This document shows, piece by piece, positions 51,510 to 61,192 of a stretch of DNA of 64,000 nt. How positions within the stretch are numbered: position 1 is the first letter of the stretch; every line of letters starts with the position of its first letter. Position numbers and translations under genes: made by a program. This DNA is from Pelomonas sp. V22. GTDB lineage: Bacteria > Pseudomonadota > Gammaproteobacteria > Burkholderiales > Burkholderiaceae_C. Below the pieces are notes generated by a model that saw only the letters and a list, made by a program, of their open reading frames with translations, made no database searches and was not told where the DNA came from. The DNA is taken from NCBI RefSeq assembly GCF_030014915.1, contig NZ_JAGIXS010000006.1, forward strand, positions 302,779 through 366,778, written 5' to 3'.

Positions 51510-52739
51510 TCAGGACCGATAGTCCGCGTTGATCGTCACGTACTCGTGGCTCAGATCGCAGGTCCAGACGGTGGCCGAAGCCGGCCCGCGATGCAGGCCG
51601 ACGCGGATGGTGATCTCGCTTTGCTTCATCACGCGCTGGCCATCTTCCTCGCGGTAGTCGGGGTGGCGGCCACCGGCACGCACCACGTGCACGTCGTCGA
51701 GGTGCAACTCGATCAGCGTCTGGTCCAGGTCGGCGATGCCGGCATAGCCCACGGCGGCCAGGATGCGGCCGAGATTCGGGTCGCTGGCGAAGAAGGCGGT
51801 CTTCACGAGCGGCGAGTGGGCGATGGCGTAGGCGGCTAGCTGGCACTCGGCCTCGTCGCGGCCGCCCTCGATCTGGATGGTGATGAACTTGGTCGCGCCT
51901 TCGCCGTCGCGCACGATGGCCTGGGCCAGTTGCTGCGAGACCGCGATCACCGCATCACGCAAGACCTGACCCTCCTTGGAACTCAGAGACTCGATGCGCG
52001 AATGCTGGGCCTTGTTGGTGGCAATCAACAGGAAGCTGTCGTTGGTGGACGTGTCGCCATCGATGGTGATGCGGTTGAACGAGGCATCGGCCGCGTCGCG
52101 CACCAGGCCCTGCAGCAGGTCGGGGTTGATGTTCGCGTCGGTGGCCACGAAGCCCAGCATGGTCGCCATGTTGGGGCGGATCATGCCGGCCCCCTTGCTG
52201 ATGCCGGTGATGGTGACCGTCTGGCCGCCGATCTGGACCTGGCGCGAAGCGGCCTTGGGGATGGTGTCCGTCGTCATGATGCCGGCGGCCGCTTCGTCCC
52301 AGGCATCGGCGCGCAGCGCGGCCAGGGCTGCCGGAATGCCCGCGACGATGCGGTCCACCGGCAGCGTTTCCATGATCACGCCGGTGGAGAAGGGCAGGAT
52401 CTGCTGGGCCTGGACGCCCATGGCTTCGGCCAGCGCCGTGCAGGTCAGGCGGGCGCGGGCGAGGCCGTCGGCACCGGTGCCTGCGTTGGCGTTGCCGGTG
52501 TTGATCAAGACGGCGCGGATGCCGGTGCCGGCGTCGAGATGCTCGCGGCAGACCTGCACCGGTGCGGCGCAGAAGCGGTTCTTGGTGAATACGCCGGCCA
52601 CGGCCGAGCCTTCATCCAGTGCGATCACCGAAAGGTCGCGCCGATTGGCCTTGCGCACGCCGGCCATGGTGATGCCCAGGCGAACGCCGGGCACGGGATG
52701 CAGGGAGGCGGGATCGGGGGCGCTGAGATTGACGGGCAT
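51510..52739 (-). CDS. argJ: Bifunctional ornithine acetyltransferase/N-acetylglutamate synthase
   Basis: A 409-residue ArgJ of arginine synthesis. It contains the self-cleavage site [16 protein letters not shown] with the catalytic Thr (about residue 186), [15 protein letters not shown] N-terminal residues, and the C-terminal VNADYRS. The start [13 protein letters not shown] at 52739 fits the family; the longer in-frame extension lies over the secA terminator. It follows secA in the usual betaproteobacterial order. Confidence 0.95.
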   Translation of the reverse strand: MPVNLSAPDPASLHPVPGVRLGITMAGVRKANRRDLSVIALDEGSAVAGVFTKNRFCAAPVQVCREHLDAGTGIRAVLINTGNANAGTGADGLARARLTCTALAEAMGVQAQQILPFSTGVIMETLPVDRIVAGIPAALAALRADAWDEAAAGIMTTDTIPKAASRQVQIGGQTVTITGISKGAGMIRPNMATMLGFVATDANINPDLLQGLVRDAADASFNRITIDGDTSTNDSFLLIATNKAQHSRIESLSSKEGQVLRDAVIAVSQQLAQAIVRDGEGATKFITIQIEGGRDEAECQLAAYAIAHSPLVKTAFFASDPNLGRILAAVGYAGIADLDQTLIELHLDDVHVVRAGGRHPDYREEDGQRVMKQSEITIRVGLHRGPASATVWTCDLSHEYVTINADYRS

Positions 52740-52801
52740 GGCGGTCGCGGGTGAACGCGCTAGAGAAAGGGAGTGGCGCGAATTGTAGGCAGCGCAGATG
52801 G

Positions 52802-52830
52802 CAAAAGGGCTTCCATCAGGAAGCCCTTTC
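52802..52830 (-). terminator. Intrinsic terminator after secA
   Basis: On the minus strand the stem AAAGGGCTTCC-TGAT-GGAAGCCCTTT is followed by TTGCC. It lies between the secA stop and the argJ start. Confidence 0.85.
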
Positions 52831-52847
52831 AAGGATCGTCGGGAAGC

Positions 52848-55586
<2,739 letters not shown>

Positions 55587-55828
55587 GCGGCTTGAACGAT
55601 GACTTGATGGTCTGTGGCGCGGGCGGTGGCCTGCGTGCGTGGCGCCCGGGGCCGGCCTTTTTGGCAAACGCAGGCGGGGGGTATTTTTTTGATCGACGGG
55701 CCTAGCTTGGGGCGTGGCAAGGCAACACAAGAGCGTCGCTTCGCCGGCTCAGGGGCAGGCCCAGAAAAACCCGCCGAGTTTAGCATCGGCCCCGCAGGCC
55801 CTTGCGGCCCCGCCACTACACTGCCCGC

Positions 55829-56149
55829 ATGCCCCTGACCCGCAAGCCGATGACTCCGGATCTGCTGCCCATCCAGCAAGCGCTGACGCAGCACAGCGGC
55901 CTGGCGCGCCTGGGCCTCCTGATGCAGGAATCGAACCGCCGCATGGCCATCGTCAAGCCGGCCCTGCCCGGCGCTTTGACCCGCTTCGTGCAGGCCGGGC
56001 CCGTGGACGAGGAGGGCTGGACCCTTCTGGCCGCCAACGCCGCCGTGGCCGCCAAGCTGCGCCACCTCCAGCCCCGGCTGGAAGAGCTGATCGCCGAGCA
56101 GGGGCTGCGCCCGGCGCAGGTGCGCATCAAGGTGCTGCAGCAGCGCTGA
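55829..56149 (+). CDS. DUF721 (DciA-like) protein
   Basis: A 106-residue DUF721 protein divergent from secA, the place this family usually holds in Burkholderiales. It includes IQQALTQHSGLARLGLLMQE and ends in a KH-like segment with KVLQQR. DciA-type members help load the replicative helicase; in this order the function is not proved. The start at 55829 is nine codons inside a longer open frame, near the family's usual N-terminus. Confidence 0.82.
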   Translation: MPLTRKPMTPDLLPIQQALTQHSGLARLGLLMQESNRRMAIVKPALPGALTRFVQAGPVDEEGWTLLAANAAVAAKLRHLQPRLEELIAEQGLRPAQVRIKVLQQR

Positions 56150-56174
56150 GCTTCGACTGAGATTCGCAGGGATG

Positions 56175-56210
56175 AAAAAACGCCCCGGGCCGTCAAGACC
56201 GGGGCGTTTT
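56175..56210. terminator. Bidirectional intrinsic terminator
   Basis: The stem CGCCCCGG.../CCGGGGCG with AAAAAA upstream and TTTT downstream forms a two-way terminator between the DUF721 gene and the tRNA-Thr region. Confidence 0.9.
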
Positions 56211-56215
56211 GCATA

Positions 56216-56261
56216 TGGTGCCGACTGTCGGATTCGAACTGACGACCTACCGCTTACAAGG
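56216..56261 (-). repeat. Degenerate 3' half of tRNA-Thr (intron-less), possible attachment-site scar
   Basis: On the minus strand this reads CCCTTGTAAGCGGTAGGTCG..., through a T loop to AGTCGGCACCA. It matches the 3' half of a tRNA-Thr(UGU) from the anticodon loop to the CCA. It has 4 differences over 42 nt from the 3' exon of the intact gene at 56358-56399, and lacks both the 5' half and the intron. One T-stem pair is broken (GTCAG/CCGAC). Such 3' halves are what tyrosine recombinases leave at tRNA sites. Only 96 bp separate it from the intact gene, so any element between them has been lost. Confidence 0.75.
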
Positions 56262-56357
56262 GAGTCTACGTAGTTCGATCCGTTGCCTTTCCCGCCGCCA
56301 AGGACGGGAAAATCTGCCGTTGCATTTGGGCCGGAAGCCAGTTGCATGAGAATTTGT

Positions 56358-56648
56358 TGGTGCCGAGTGTCTGACTCGAACAGACGACCTACCGCTTACC
56401 TTCCCACTTCGGCTTTCGCCGCCGGCCAACAGCCGTTCGTGGTCTGGACTATCCCTTAGCCATGGCCCGCAAGCTTTAGGCTCCCCCCGTCTAGTCTCTA
56501 CACCTTCCCCCGAAGGGGCTTGGCTCGGGATTGGCTTGGCCATTGTGGCTTTAGCTTTCCCCGAGTTTGAGGGGCTCTACTCTCCCGGTTTCCCGGAAGG
56601 CACTCGTGCGCATCAAGGCGGTTGCTCTACCAACTGAGCTAACCCGGC
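56358..56648 (-). tRNA. tRNA-Thr (TGT) interrupted by a group I intron
   Basis: Two exons on the minus strand (56648-56615 and 56399-56358) join to a normal 76-nt tRNA. The acceptor GCCGGGT pairs with ACTCGGC, followed by discriminator A and encoded CCA; the D arm is GCTCAGTTGGTAGAGC. The anticodon stem is ACCGC/GCGGT with loop CTTGTAA, and the T arm is GTCTG-TTCGAGT-CAGAC. The join lies after U34, the first anticodon base, in the same position as the intron in cyanobacterial tRNA-Leu. The intron must splice for a functional UGU anticodon. The exons are well paired, so the gene looks active. Confidence 0.92.
56400..56614 (-). ncRNA. Self-splicing group I intron (IC3-like) in tRNA-Thr
   Basis: A 215-nt intron beginning GATGCGCACGAGTGCC and ending ...GTGGGAAG, with omega-G last. 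The core motifs are clear: R element GGTGTAGAGACTAGACGG (56487-56504) and S element GGGATAGTCC, pairing as P7 (GACTA/TAGTC). Also visible are AATCCCGAGCCAAGCC for P/Q, a CCCC-TTCG-GGGG P6 hairpin, a GCCACAATGGC P5 and a GGCGAAAGCC GNRA-capped P9. The 5' splice site fits U-G pairing: exon CUU with intron GAG. It strongly resembles the Azoarcus tRNA-Ile intron I remember (GTGTAGAGACTAGACGG, GCATAGTCCAG). No homing endonuclease is encoded. Confidence 0.93.
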
Positions 56649-56735
56649 TCCAACTTAAAAGTATAGCTCGTCCGACCGTCTATCGAGCCGTTGCGTCATG
56701 GCGCGCGCGAGTGGCCAAAACACAGACGGGGCTGT

Positions 56736-56893
56736 TCAGTGCTCAGTCAGCAACTCGCACACCTTGACGTCAAGCACATCCGCTAGCTTCTCAAGATTGA
56801 CCAAAGTGATGTTCACGCGCTGTCTTTCATGTTGGCTGACGTAGGTGCGATGGAGCCAAGCAATCTAACCGAGCTTCTCCTGCGACACACCTA
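56736..56893 (-). pseudogene. Broken XRE-type regulator fragment
   Basis: On the minus strand a reading frame gives RRRQLGVSQEKLG, a TAG stop at 56865-56867, then IAWLHRTYVSQHERQRVN and ITLVNLEKLADVLDVKVCEL, ending at 56736. This is the second half of a typical XRE helix-turn-helix (QEKLA..GLHRTYVSxxER) with an in-frame stop and no start codon. Its 5' end overlaps the stop of the neighbouring small gene. It looks like a decayed regulator left by past gene turnover. Confidence 0.7.
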
Positions 56894-57142
56894 GTTGCCG
56901 CCGGCGGCGGCCAGGTACTCGTTATCGCTCGACTCCTCGACAGCGGCAGGCGCGGGCTCATGCTGGGCAGCACGGATCAGTTCCATCAGTGCGTGATCCT
57001 GCCTGATCTGCCGCCTGGCCTCGCGGATCGAAATCACGCTTGTCCGATGAATCTGCTCGAAGGCGCCTAGCTGCAGAGCGTGCCTTTCAGGAAAGACGCG
57101 CACCCATTCAACGATGCTCGTCGGGTCGTTCAAGTTCAGCAA
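56891..57142 (-). CDS. Small protein of unknown function, TTG start
   Basis: An 83-residue reading frame from TTG at 57142, with GGAGG 8 nt upstream. The product runs LNLNDPTSIVEWVRVFPERH, then an Arg/Glu/Ile-rich helical middle and an acidic, Ala-rich end. Codon use in this segment looks coding. The open frame continues upstream through a ten-base C run and across the LexA box, but that part overlaps the oppositely oriented gene and is probably not translated. I do not recognise the family. It is divergent from the SOS-type gene at 57209. Confidence 0.5.
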   Translation of the reverse strand: MLNLNDPTSIVEWVRVFPERHALQLGAFEQIHRTSVISIREARRQIRQDHALMELIRAAQHEPAPAAVEESSDNEYLAAAGGN

Positions 57143-57158
57143 TATGTCAGCCTCCGGG

Positions 57159-57168
57159 GGGGGGGGGT
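57159..57168. repeat. Ten-G homopolymer between divergent small genes
   Basis: Plus strand G x10 (C x10 on the minus strand) lies 16 bp upstream of the minus-strand TTG start, next to its GGAGG. A tract this long can slip in replication, or can be a sequencing artefact. Confidence 0.85.
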
Positions 57169-57191
57169 GAGGTGAAAGTGCCCCAAGCAGA

Positions 57192-57207
57192 CTGTATAAA
57201 TACACAG
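57192..57207 (+). promoter_or_regulatory. LexA (SOS) box
   Basis: CTGTATAAATACACAG fits the CTGT-N8-ACAG consensus, with an A+T-rich centre. It lies one base before the ATG at 57209, and its inner TATAAAT could be the -10 of the same gene. It should repress that gene until DNA damage. The site is symmetric, so it could also affect the divergent small gene. Confidence 0.85.
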
Positions 57208-57208
57208 T

Positions 57209-57580
57209 ATGCAATTTCGGACCCAACTCCTGCGTCAAAAGGGCGTTTTGATCCCGCGCCATCACCTTGCTCGCACCGGCGGCGTCGTCGGTGAATTCCG
57301 CCTTTCTGAAGAGCGCGATCGCGAAACGGTACGCACGCTGCGCGTGGCCAGGCTCGTACGCGTCGATGCGCCGACGGAGGAGGTGGTGCCAGCGCTGTTT
57401 GATGCGGCTGTCATTTACGCTGCGCCGAACTGTTGGACGGTCACGGGACGGGAGCGCGAAGAGGTAGTCAAAGGCTTGGCCGAACCTGCGCACCTGCAGA
57501 GCTGGTGGATGAAGCCGCTGCCGCTCGAGGAGCTGCTCGAGCTTCGACGCGCCAGGGTTACGAAGCTCAGTCCCAAATAG
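57209..57580 (+). CDS. SOS-box-controlled protein of unknown function
   Basis: A 123-residue product beginning MQFRTQLLRQKGVLIPRHHL and containing AAPNCWTVTGREREEV and a WWMKPLPLEELLEL end. I recall similar small proteins with a 'LTGxER...QSW' end encoded beside LexA-controlled mutagenesis genes, but cannot confirm this. The ATG is one base past a LexA box that includes a -10-like TATAAAT, so the transcript may be leaderless. First codon positions are G-rich and second positions are A/T-richer, as expected for coding DNA. No imuA/imuB or polymerase gene follows. Confidence 0.6.
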   Translation: MQFRTQLLRQKGVLIPRHHLARTGGVVGEFRLSEERDRETVRTLRVARLVRVDAPTEEVVPALFDAAVIYAAPNCWTVTGREREEVVKGLAEPAHLQSWWMKPLPLEELLELRRARVTKLSPK

Positions 57581-58097
57581 AAGGCCAACGAGGAGCGGCA
57601 GGGCGATCCCTGCCAGGCTCCACGATGACAGCGGCGCTGAGCCCGTCGGAAGCAACGCCCATGGTGCGGCTAAGGCCACAAAACTCCGCCACTGGCCACA
57701 GCGGTCGTCGGCAAATACCCGCACCCAACTGGGTAGCGCTCCCGCAGAAGCTGCGACACGCGCATGCGCATTAGGACAGAGTCGAGGTGAGGCACGTGCC
57801 GGGTCGCCCGCTTATTCCGCTCGTCGATTTCAGCCTAGGCCGGGACGTCACGCAGCCCTGACTTCTAATGCCTGAGGAGACTTATCGGCTGTCCCCGGTG
57901 AGCACAACGGGGCACCTCCATAATTAATCGCTGCCAGGATGGCGTTCACGAGCTCATCTCGCCGTCTGGCGAACTCAATCTGCACACGCCATCGCTGAGC
58001 ATGGCTGAGATCCGAGCGATGGCAGAGCGGATTCGAAAGCTGGAAGTCGACGACGAAGGCGAAGGCTAGGAGAAATGGCCATTCCAAGGGGGCGCGC
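57581..58097. other. 517-bp stretch without a confident gene
   Basis: No clearly coding frame is seen. A plus-strand tail ending at about 58068 (codons for SMAEIRAMAERIRKLEVDD) and a minus-strand tail with ELVNAILAAINYGGAP both look protein-like, but neither has a convincing start. The region may hold gene remnants. Confidence 0.4.
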
Positions 58098-58535
58098 TTG
58101 TTCACGTTCGTAGACTTCGACGGCGTCTTGCATCCACTCAACGCTCGACCCGAACGTCGCTGGACCAGCATGTTTGTTCGGGCCGAAGTGCTCTATCGAC
58201 GGTCACACGTCCAGGTCGTTGTTTCCTCATCGCACCGCGAGTTCACAACCATGGAGGCGATGCAGTCGATTTTCCCTGCGGACCTGCGGGACCGGGTGGT
58301 TGGCGCAACGCCGATGATCGCCGTCGGCGCTGGTGACGTGCGGCTGCCAGGCCGACATCGGGAGGTGCTGGCCTGGCTGTCGGGCAATGGAGCGTCGGAA
58401 TCGGCATGGATAGCGATTGACGATGACGCTGAGCGCTATGCCGATGACTGCCGACAGCTGTATCTGGTCGACCCCAGTACCGGATTGACTTGGGCGGACG
58501 TGGACGGCCTGTGCAGCCGACTCGGTGTCGACTAG
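58098..58535 (+). CDS. HAD-fold protein (RNA-repair-associated HAD type), convergent to the operon
   Basis: A 145-residue HAD-like protein. Motif I is FVDFDGVLHPL with Asp6 and Asp8, motif II is VVVSSSHRE with Ser, and the acidic motif is WIAIDDDAERY. The compact size and the DFDGVLH/SSS/DDD pattern are those of the HAD family found in Swiss-Army-Knife RNA repair proteins. Translation probably starts at TTG 58098, after an AAGGGGG stretch; no ATG is in frame. Its TAG and the TAG of the convergent HAD-Xre gene form one palindromic CTAG at 58532-58535. It probably acts as a phosphatase or phosphotransferase on nucleic-acid ends (inference). Confidence 0.8.
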   Translation: MFTFVDFDGVLHPLNARPERRWTSMFVRAEVLYRRSHVQVVVSSSHREFTTMEAMQSIFPADLRDRVVGATPMIAVGAGDVRLPGRHREVLAWLSGNGASESAWIAIDDDAERYADDCRQLYLVDPSTGLTWADVDGLCSRLGVD

Positions 58536-59179
58536 ACGACGCCTCCGTGATTGAGTGCAATCAGCATGTCGATCACACGCTGCTCGCCGGCGGCGGTCTC
58601 CGCGTGCTCAATCGGCGCCTGGCCATCTAGCAATGGATGCGGACGATTCAGCCAGCCATCGGCCTCGGCTGTGGAAACGAAAACATCAACGGCCATTGCG
58701 CGCAGGCTCCGCGCTTGGGCGCCGGAATTGAGCCAATCCATCAACCGAAGTTGAGCGGACTCGGTGGCCAGACCCTGCACCGGATCACAATCGATGACGA
58801 CGTCACCAAGCTCTTTCAACAATTCAGGCTGGTCGTCGAGTACCCGGTACTGCAGTGGCTGCAGCTGTCGACGCAATGCCCATTCGGAGATCGACTGCTG
58901 CCGGTCTAGCCCTCGGTCCGTCGCACCGACAACCCGACCGGCAAGGGCGCCGAAAAGCTGCCGGAGCTCATCATCGGTGTGGGTCAAACGCCAGCTGCTG
59001 TGCACGACCAGCCCGACGTCCTGATGTTCAGCGAGGATCCTGGCCAGCAGGTCAAGGTGAACGAAAAGCCCGGCGTCCCGTAGTTCCTGCAGCGACACCT
59101 TGATGTTGTCGACCTCGAAATGAGCGTCGGCCGAGTGCAGCACGCCGTCGAAGTCGACAAATAGATATCGAGATGGCAT
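58532..59179 (-). CDS. HAD protein fused to MbcA/ParS/Xre antitoxin-type C-terminal domain
   Basis: A 215-residue fusion. Residues 1-150 form a HAD domain: FVDFDGVLHSAD with Asp9/Asp11, VVHSSWRL, and YRVLDDQPELL. From about residue 155, the segment DVFVSTAEADGWLNRPHPLL then GQAPIEHAETAAGEQRVIDM fits the MbcA/ParS/Xre C-terminal toxin-binding domain (WLxxPxPxLxGxxPxxxxxTxxG). That domain normally pairs with RES toxins, none of which I see here. It starts MPSRYLF at 59179, overlapping the previous gene by TGATG, and is the last gene of the seven-gene operon. Confidence 0.82.
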   Translation of the reverse strand: MPSRYLFVDFDGVLHSADAHFEVDNIKVSLQELRDAGLFVHLDLLARILAEHQDVGLVVHSSWRLTHTDDELRQLFGALAGRVVGATDRGLDRQQSISEWALRRQLQPLQYRVLDDQPELLKELGDVVIDCDPVQGLATESAQLRLMDWLNSGAQARSLRAMAVDVFVSTAEADGWLNRPHPLLDGQAPIEHAETAAGEQRVIDMLIALNHGGVV

Positions 59180-59721
59180 CACGCTCCCTCGGCCAAAGCC
59201 ATCCACATGGCCGAAATATTCATCGTCAGCTCTCGCTGCGTCGCCGGATCCGAAAGGCCGCGCTCGCCGTTGCACAGTATGAGACGGCCGCGATGCTCTG
59301 CGGGCCAGCCTCGATCATCGTCATCGAGCGCAAGCCAATCTCGCGGCCGCCGGCGAGCCACGTCATTGGCGATCTGGACGCCTCGAGGCAGCGACGCGAA
59401 CTCCAGCTCCGCTCCTGGATTGGCGCCATGAGCACGACGATGAAAAGTGCCTCCAATGAACCGGGCCTGCAGCTCAGCTGGCAGCCGCTTGATCGTGCGC
59501 GAGTAGCCAGGCCGGCGGCACCAACTGGAGGAGAGCACCAACCTGAGAGACGGAAATGGCCGCAATAGATCGACCAGTATGTCGGCCCATTCGAAAAGCG
59601 TTCGGCCTGGCGCTTCTGCCGGACTCATGTAGATACCCCGGCGGCGGTCCTGGTACACCGCCTGGTGATGAACGACACCGTCGAAATCCAGGTAGACCAG
59701 CAGCTCGCTGCGGCCTCTCAT
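59179..59721 (-). CDS. Single-domain HAD protein
   Basis: A 180-residue HAD protein. YLDFDGVVHHQA has Asp12 and Asp14, LVLSSSWCRRPGY is motif II, and DWLALDDDDRGW is the acidic motif. A helical segment between motifs carries RTLFEWADILVDLLRPF. All catalytic positions of the HAD core are kept, and no extra domain is seen. The start overlaps the stop of the basic-protein gene (ATGA) and the stop overlaps the next start (TGATG), so it is translated in a coupled chain. Confidence 0.83.
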   Translation of the reverse strand: MRGRSELLVYLDFDGVVHHQAVYQDRRRGIYMSPAEAPGRTLFEWADILVDLLRPFPSLRLVLSSSWCRRPGYSRTIKRLPAELQARFIGGTFHRRAHGANPGAELEFASLPRGVQIANDVARRRPRDWLALDDDDRGWPAEHRGRLILCNGERGLSDPATQRELTMNISAMWMALAEGA

Positions 59722-59957
59722 GTGACTCGGTCCTTCAGCACTGATCGCAGGCCTCGCCGGACGCGACGGCTGAAGCGGCGTTCACCGCGCCGACCACGAG
59801 GCGTCGGCGTGATCTCGATGCTGCCGCGCACAATCTGGAACCAAACTCGCTGGCCGAGCTTCCAGGGCGAGAAGCCATCAGGCACGACAACCTCTTGAGT
59901 ACCGTCCTGGCGGCGCTTCAGCTTGGTCGAAATCGACTGCCGGCGGTGCTCCTTCAT
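59718..59957 (-). CDS. Small very basic protein in the HAD operon
   Basis: A 79-residue protein starting MKEHRRQSISTKLKRRQDGT. The centre EVVVPDGFSPWKLGQRVWFQ could form an AbrB-like beta hairpin, and the end is a run of Arg/Gly (RGRRGERRFSRRVRRG). The high positive charge suggests nucleic-acid binding. The start overlaps the double-HAD stop and the stop overlaps the next HAD gene (ATGA at both ends). I chose the internal ATG at 59957 because it gives this four-base coupling. No family is recognised. Confidence 0.65.
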   Translation of the reverse strand: MKEHRRQSISTKLKRRQDGTQEVVVPDGFSPWKLGQRVWFQIVRGSIEITPTPRGRRGERRFSRRVRRGLRSVLKDRVT

Positions 59958-61192
59958 GTCTGTCTCCGCAGCGCCGCCAAGATGTCGTCGACGTGATTCA
60001 TGGTCAGACCGACACCTGGCTGGCAAAGCACCACGCGTCCGTACAGCACATCGTTTGGGTGGAAGTGACGATGCAACAAAAGTGGTCCTCCGCTGTTCCT
60101 ATCGTCAACGACGACGAAGGGCTCACCGCAATGGAAATGCTCGATCCATGACTCGATGTCCAACCTCCGGTCGGTCGTGAAAGCAGCCTGATAGCACCGC
60201 CATGCCTTGCCTTCGTGAAGGCTGTCGGCCACAAAGGCAAGTCCAGTCTCTCGCAGAACCAGCTCGATCTGACTACGCGTGAAGTGCTCACGCCAGCTGC
60301 TGCTGATCGCATATCTGATGCGGCTGCGCAGTTGCTCGTGAACATGAAGCAGAGCCGCCCGCGCCTCCGGCGAGAAGAGAGCGGCAAGGATGTCTGGATT
60401 GGGCACTTCGCCATCAGCAAACGCTTTGTGCAACGACGCGGCAGCAAACGGCTGTCCAACACACAGTACCTCGTCGATGTCTAGCAGTACCGTTGCCCAT
60501 CGTTGCTCCTCCGGCAGCGCAAGCCACTGGTCTCGACGTGCAGCCGCAGCCGCTTTTACAGCACTGGCGGCCTCGAGCTCGATTTGGCGAGATCTGGCGA
60601 TGGCCGCGACGATCTCAGCCTCCTCGGCCTCGGTGATTTCCGGGTATCGGCGCTCGCCTGGCAAGAAGCCAAGCATGGAACGCTGAACGCTGGACATAGG
60701 AGTTCCATTTGTCTTCTGAAACCTTCGGCGCTGCGGCTCTTCCAGCTGCAGGTGTCGAAGTTTTTCAACTACCAACGACAGGCGAGCCCGATCAAGTCCT
60801 GTCGCCGGTTCGCACAAGACCAAGTTGTCCTGCACGTGCTTGGGGTCGAACAGAGTCTTGTCGTCATCCAACGCCGCCCACGCTGTGTAGTCATGGCCGT
60901 TGTCGACCAGCCATGCCTGGCACTCACCCGACCGTTCGAAGTCGATGCCAAGAACCCTGGACATCAGCGGTGTCACGCCGATCACACGAGTCTTCAGCTC
61001 GGGCTCGAAGTGGAACAGCATCTCCTTGAGGTCCTCGATGCTGTGGGTCTCTCGCCAGGACGAAGAGACAACCAACTGAATGGCAGGCTGCTCGCGCAAC
61101 CAGGCGGCCAACGTCTGGGCATGCTCGAGGAGCTGGTCAACGCTGGCGCCAACTGGGTGCAGCACGCCATCAATATCTAAGAAGACGATCAT
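59954..61192 (-). CDS. Protein with two HAD domains
   Basis: A 412-residue protein. Domain 1 (about residues 1-155) has FLDIDGVLHPV with Asp6/Asp8, VVSSSWRETH and WAALDDDKTLF. A charged helical linker (about 175-225, Ala/Glu-rich) follows. Domain 2 (about 235-412) has VLLDIDEVLCV, AISSSWREHF and FVVVDDRNSGG. In domain 2 the Gly after DxD is replaced by Glu (DIDEV), which may change activity. The two halves are clearly related copies with different linkers. It is placed between the metallophosphoesterase and the small basic protein, each join a four-base ATGA overlap. Confidence 0.84.
   Translation of the reverse strand: MIVFLDIDGVLHPVGASVDQLLEHAQTLAAWLREQPAIQLVVSSSWRETHSIEDLKEMLFHFEPELKTRVIGVTPLMSRVLGIDFERSGECQAWLVDNGHDYTAWAALDDDKTLFDPKHVQDNLVLCEPATGLDRARLSLVVEKLRHLQLEEPQRRRFQKTNGTPMSSVQRSMLGFLPGERRYPEITEAEEAEIVAAIARSRQIELEAASAVKAAAAARRDQWLALPEEQRWATVLLDIDEVLCVGQPFAAASLHKAFADGEVPNPDILAALFSPEARAALLHVHEQLRSRIRYAISSSWREHFTRSQIELVLRETGLAFVADSLHEGKAWRCYQAAFTTDRRLDIESWIEHFHCGEPFVVVDDRNSGGPLLLHRHFHPNDVLYGRVVLCQPGVGLTMNHVDDILAALRRQT

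Noticed and set aside
56247..56543. Minus-strand frame inside the tRNA-Thr intron, considered as a homing endonuclease
   Set aside because: It has no endonuclease motif and simply reads through the intron core and the tRNA exon.
57143..57724. Upstream extension of the small minus-strand gene to a 277-residue membrane-like protein
   Set aside because: It crosses the ten-C run and the LexA box and lies opposite the SOS-type gene, whose base pattern by codon position looks more coding.
57848..58171. Minus-strand 107-residue frame with an ELVNAILAAINYGGAP end
   Set aside because: Its first half lies over the plus-strand HAD gene and no ribosome-binding site is seen; only the tail looks protein-like.
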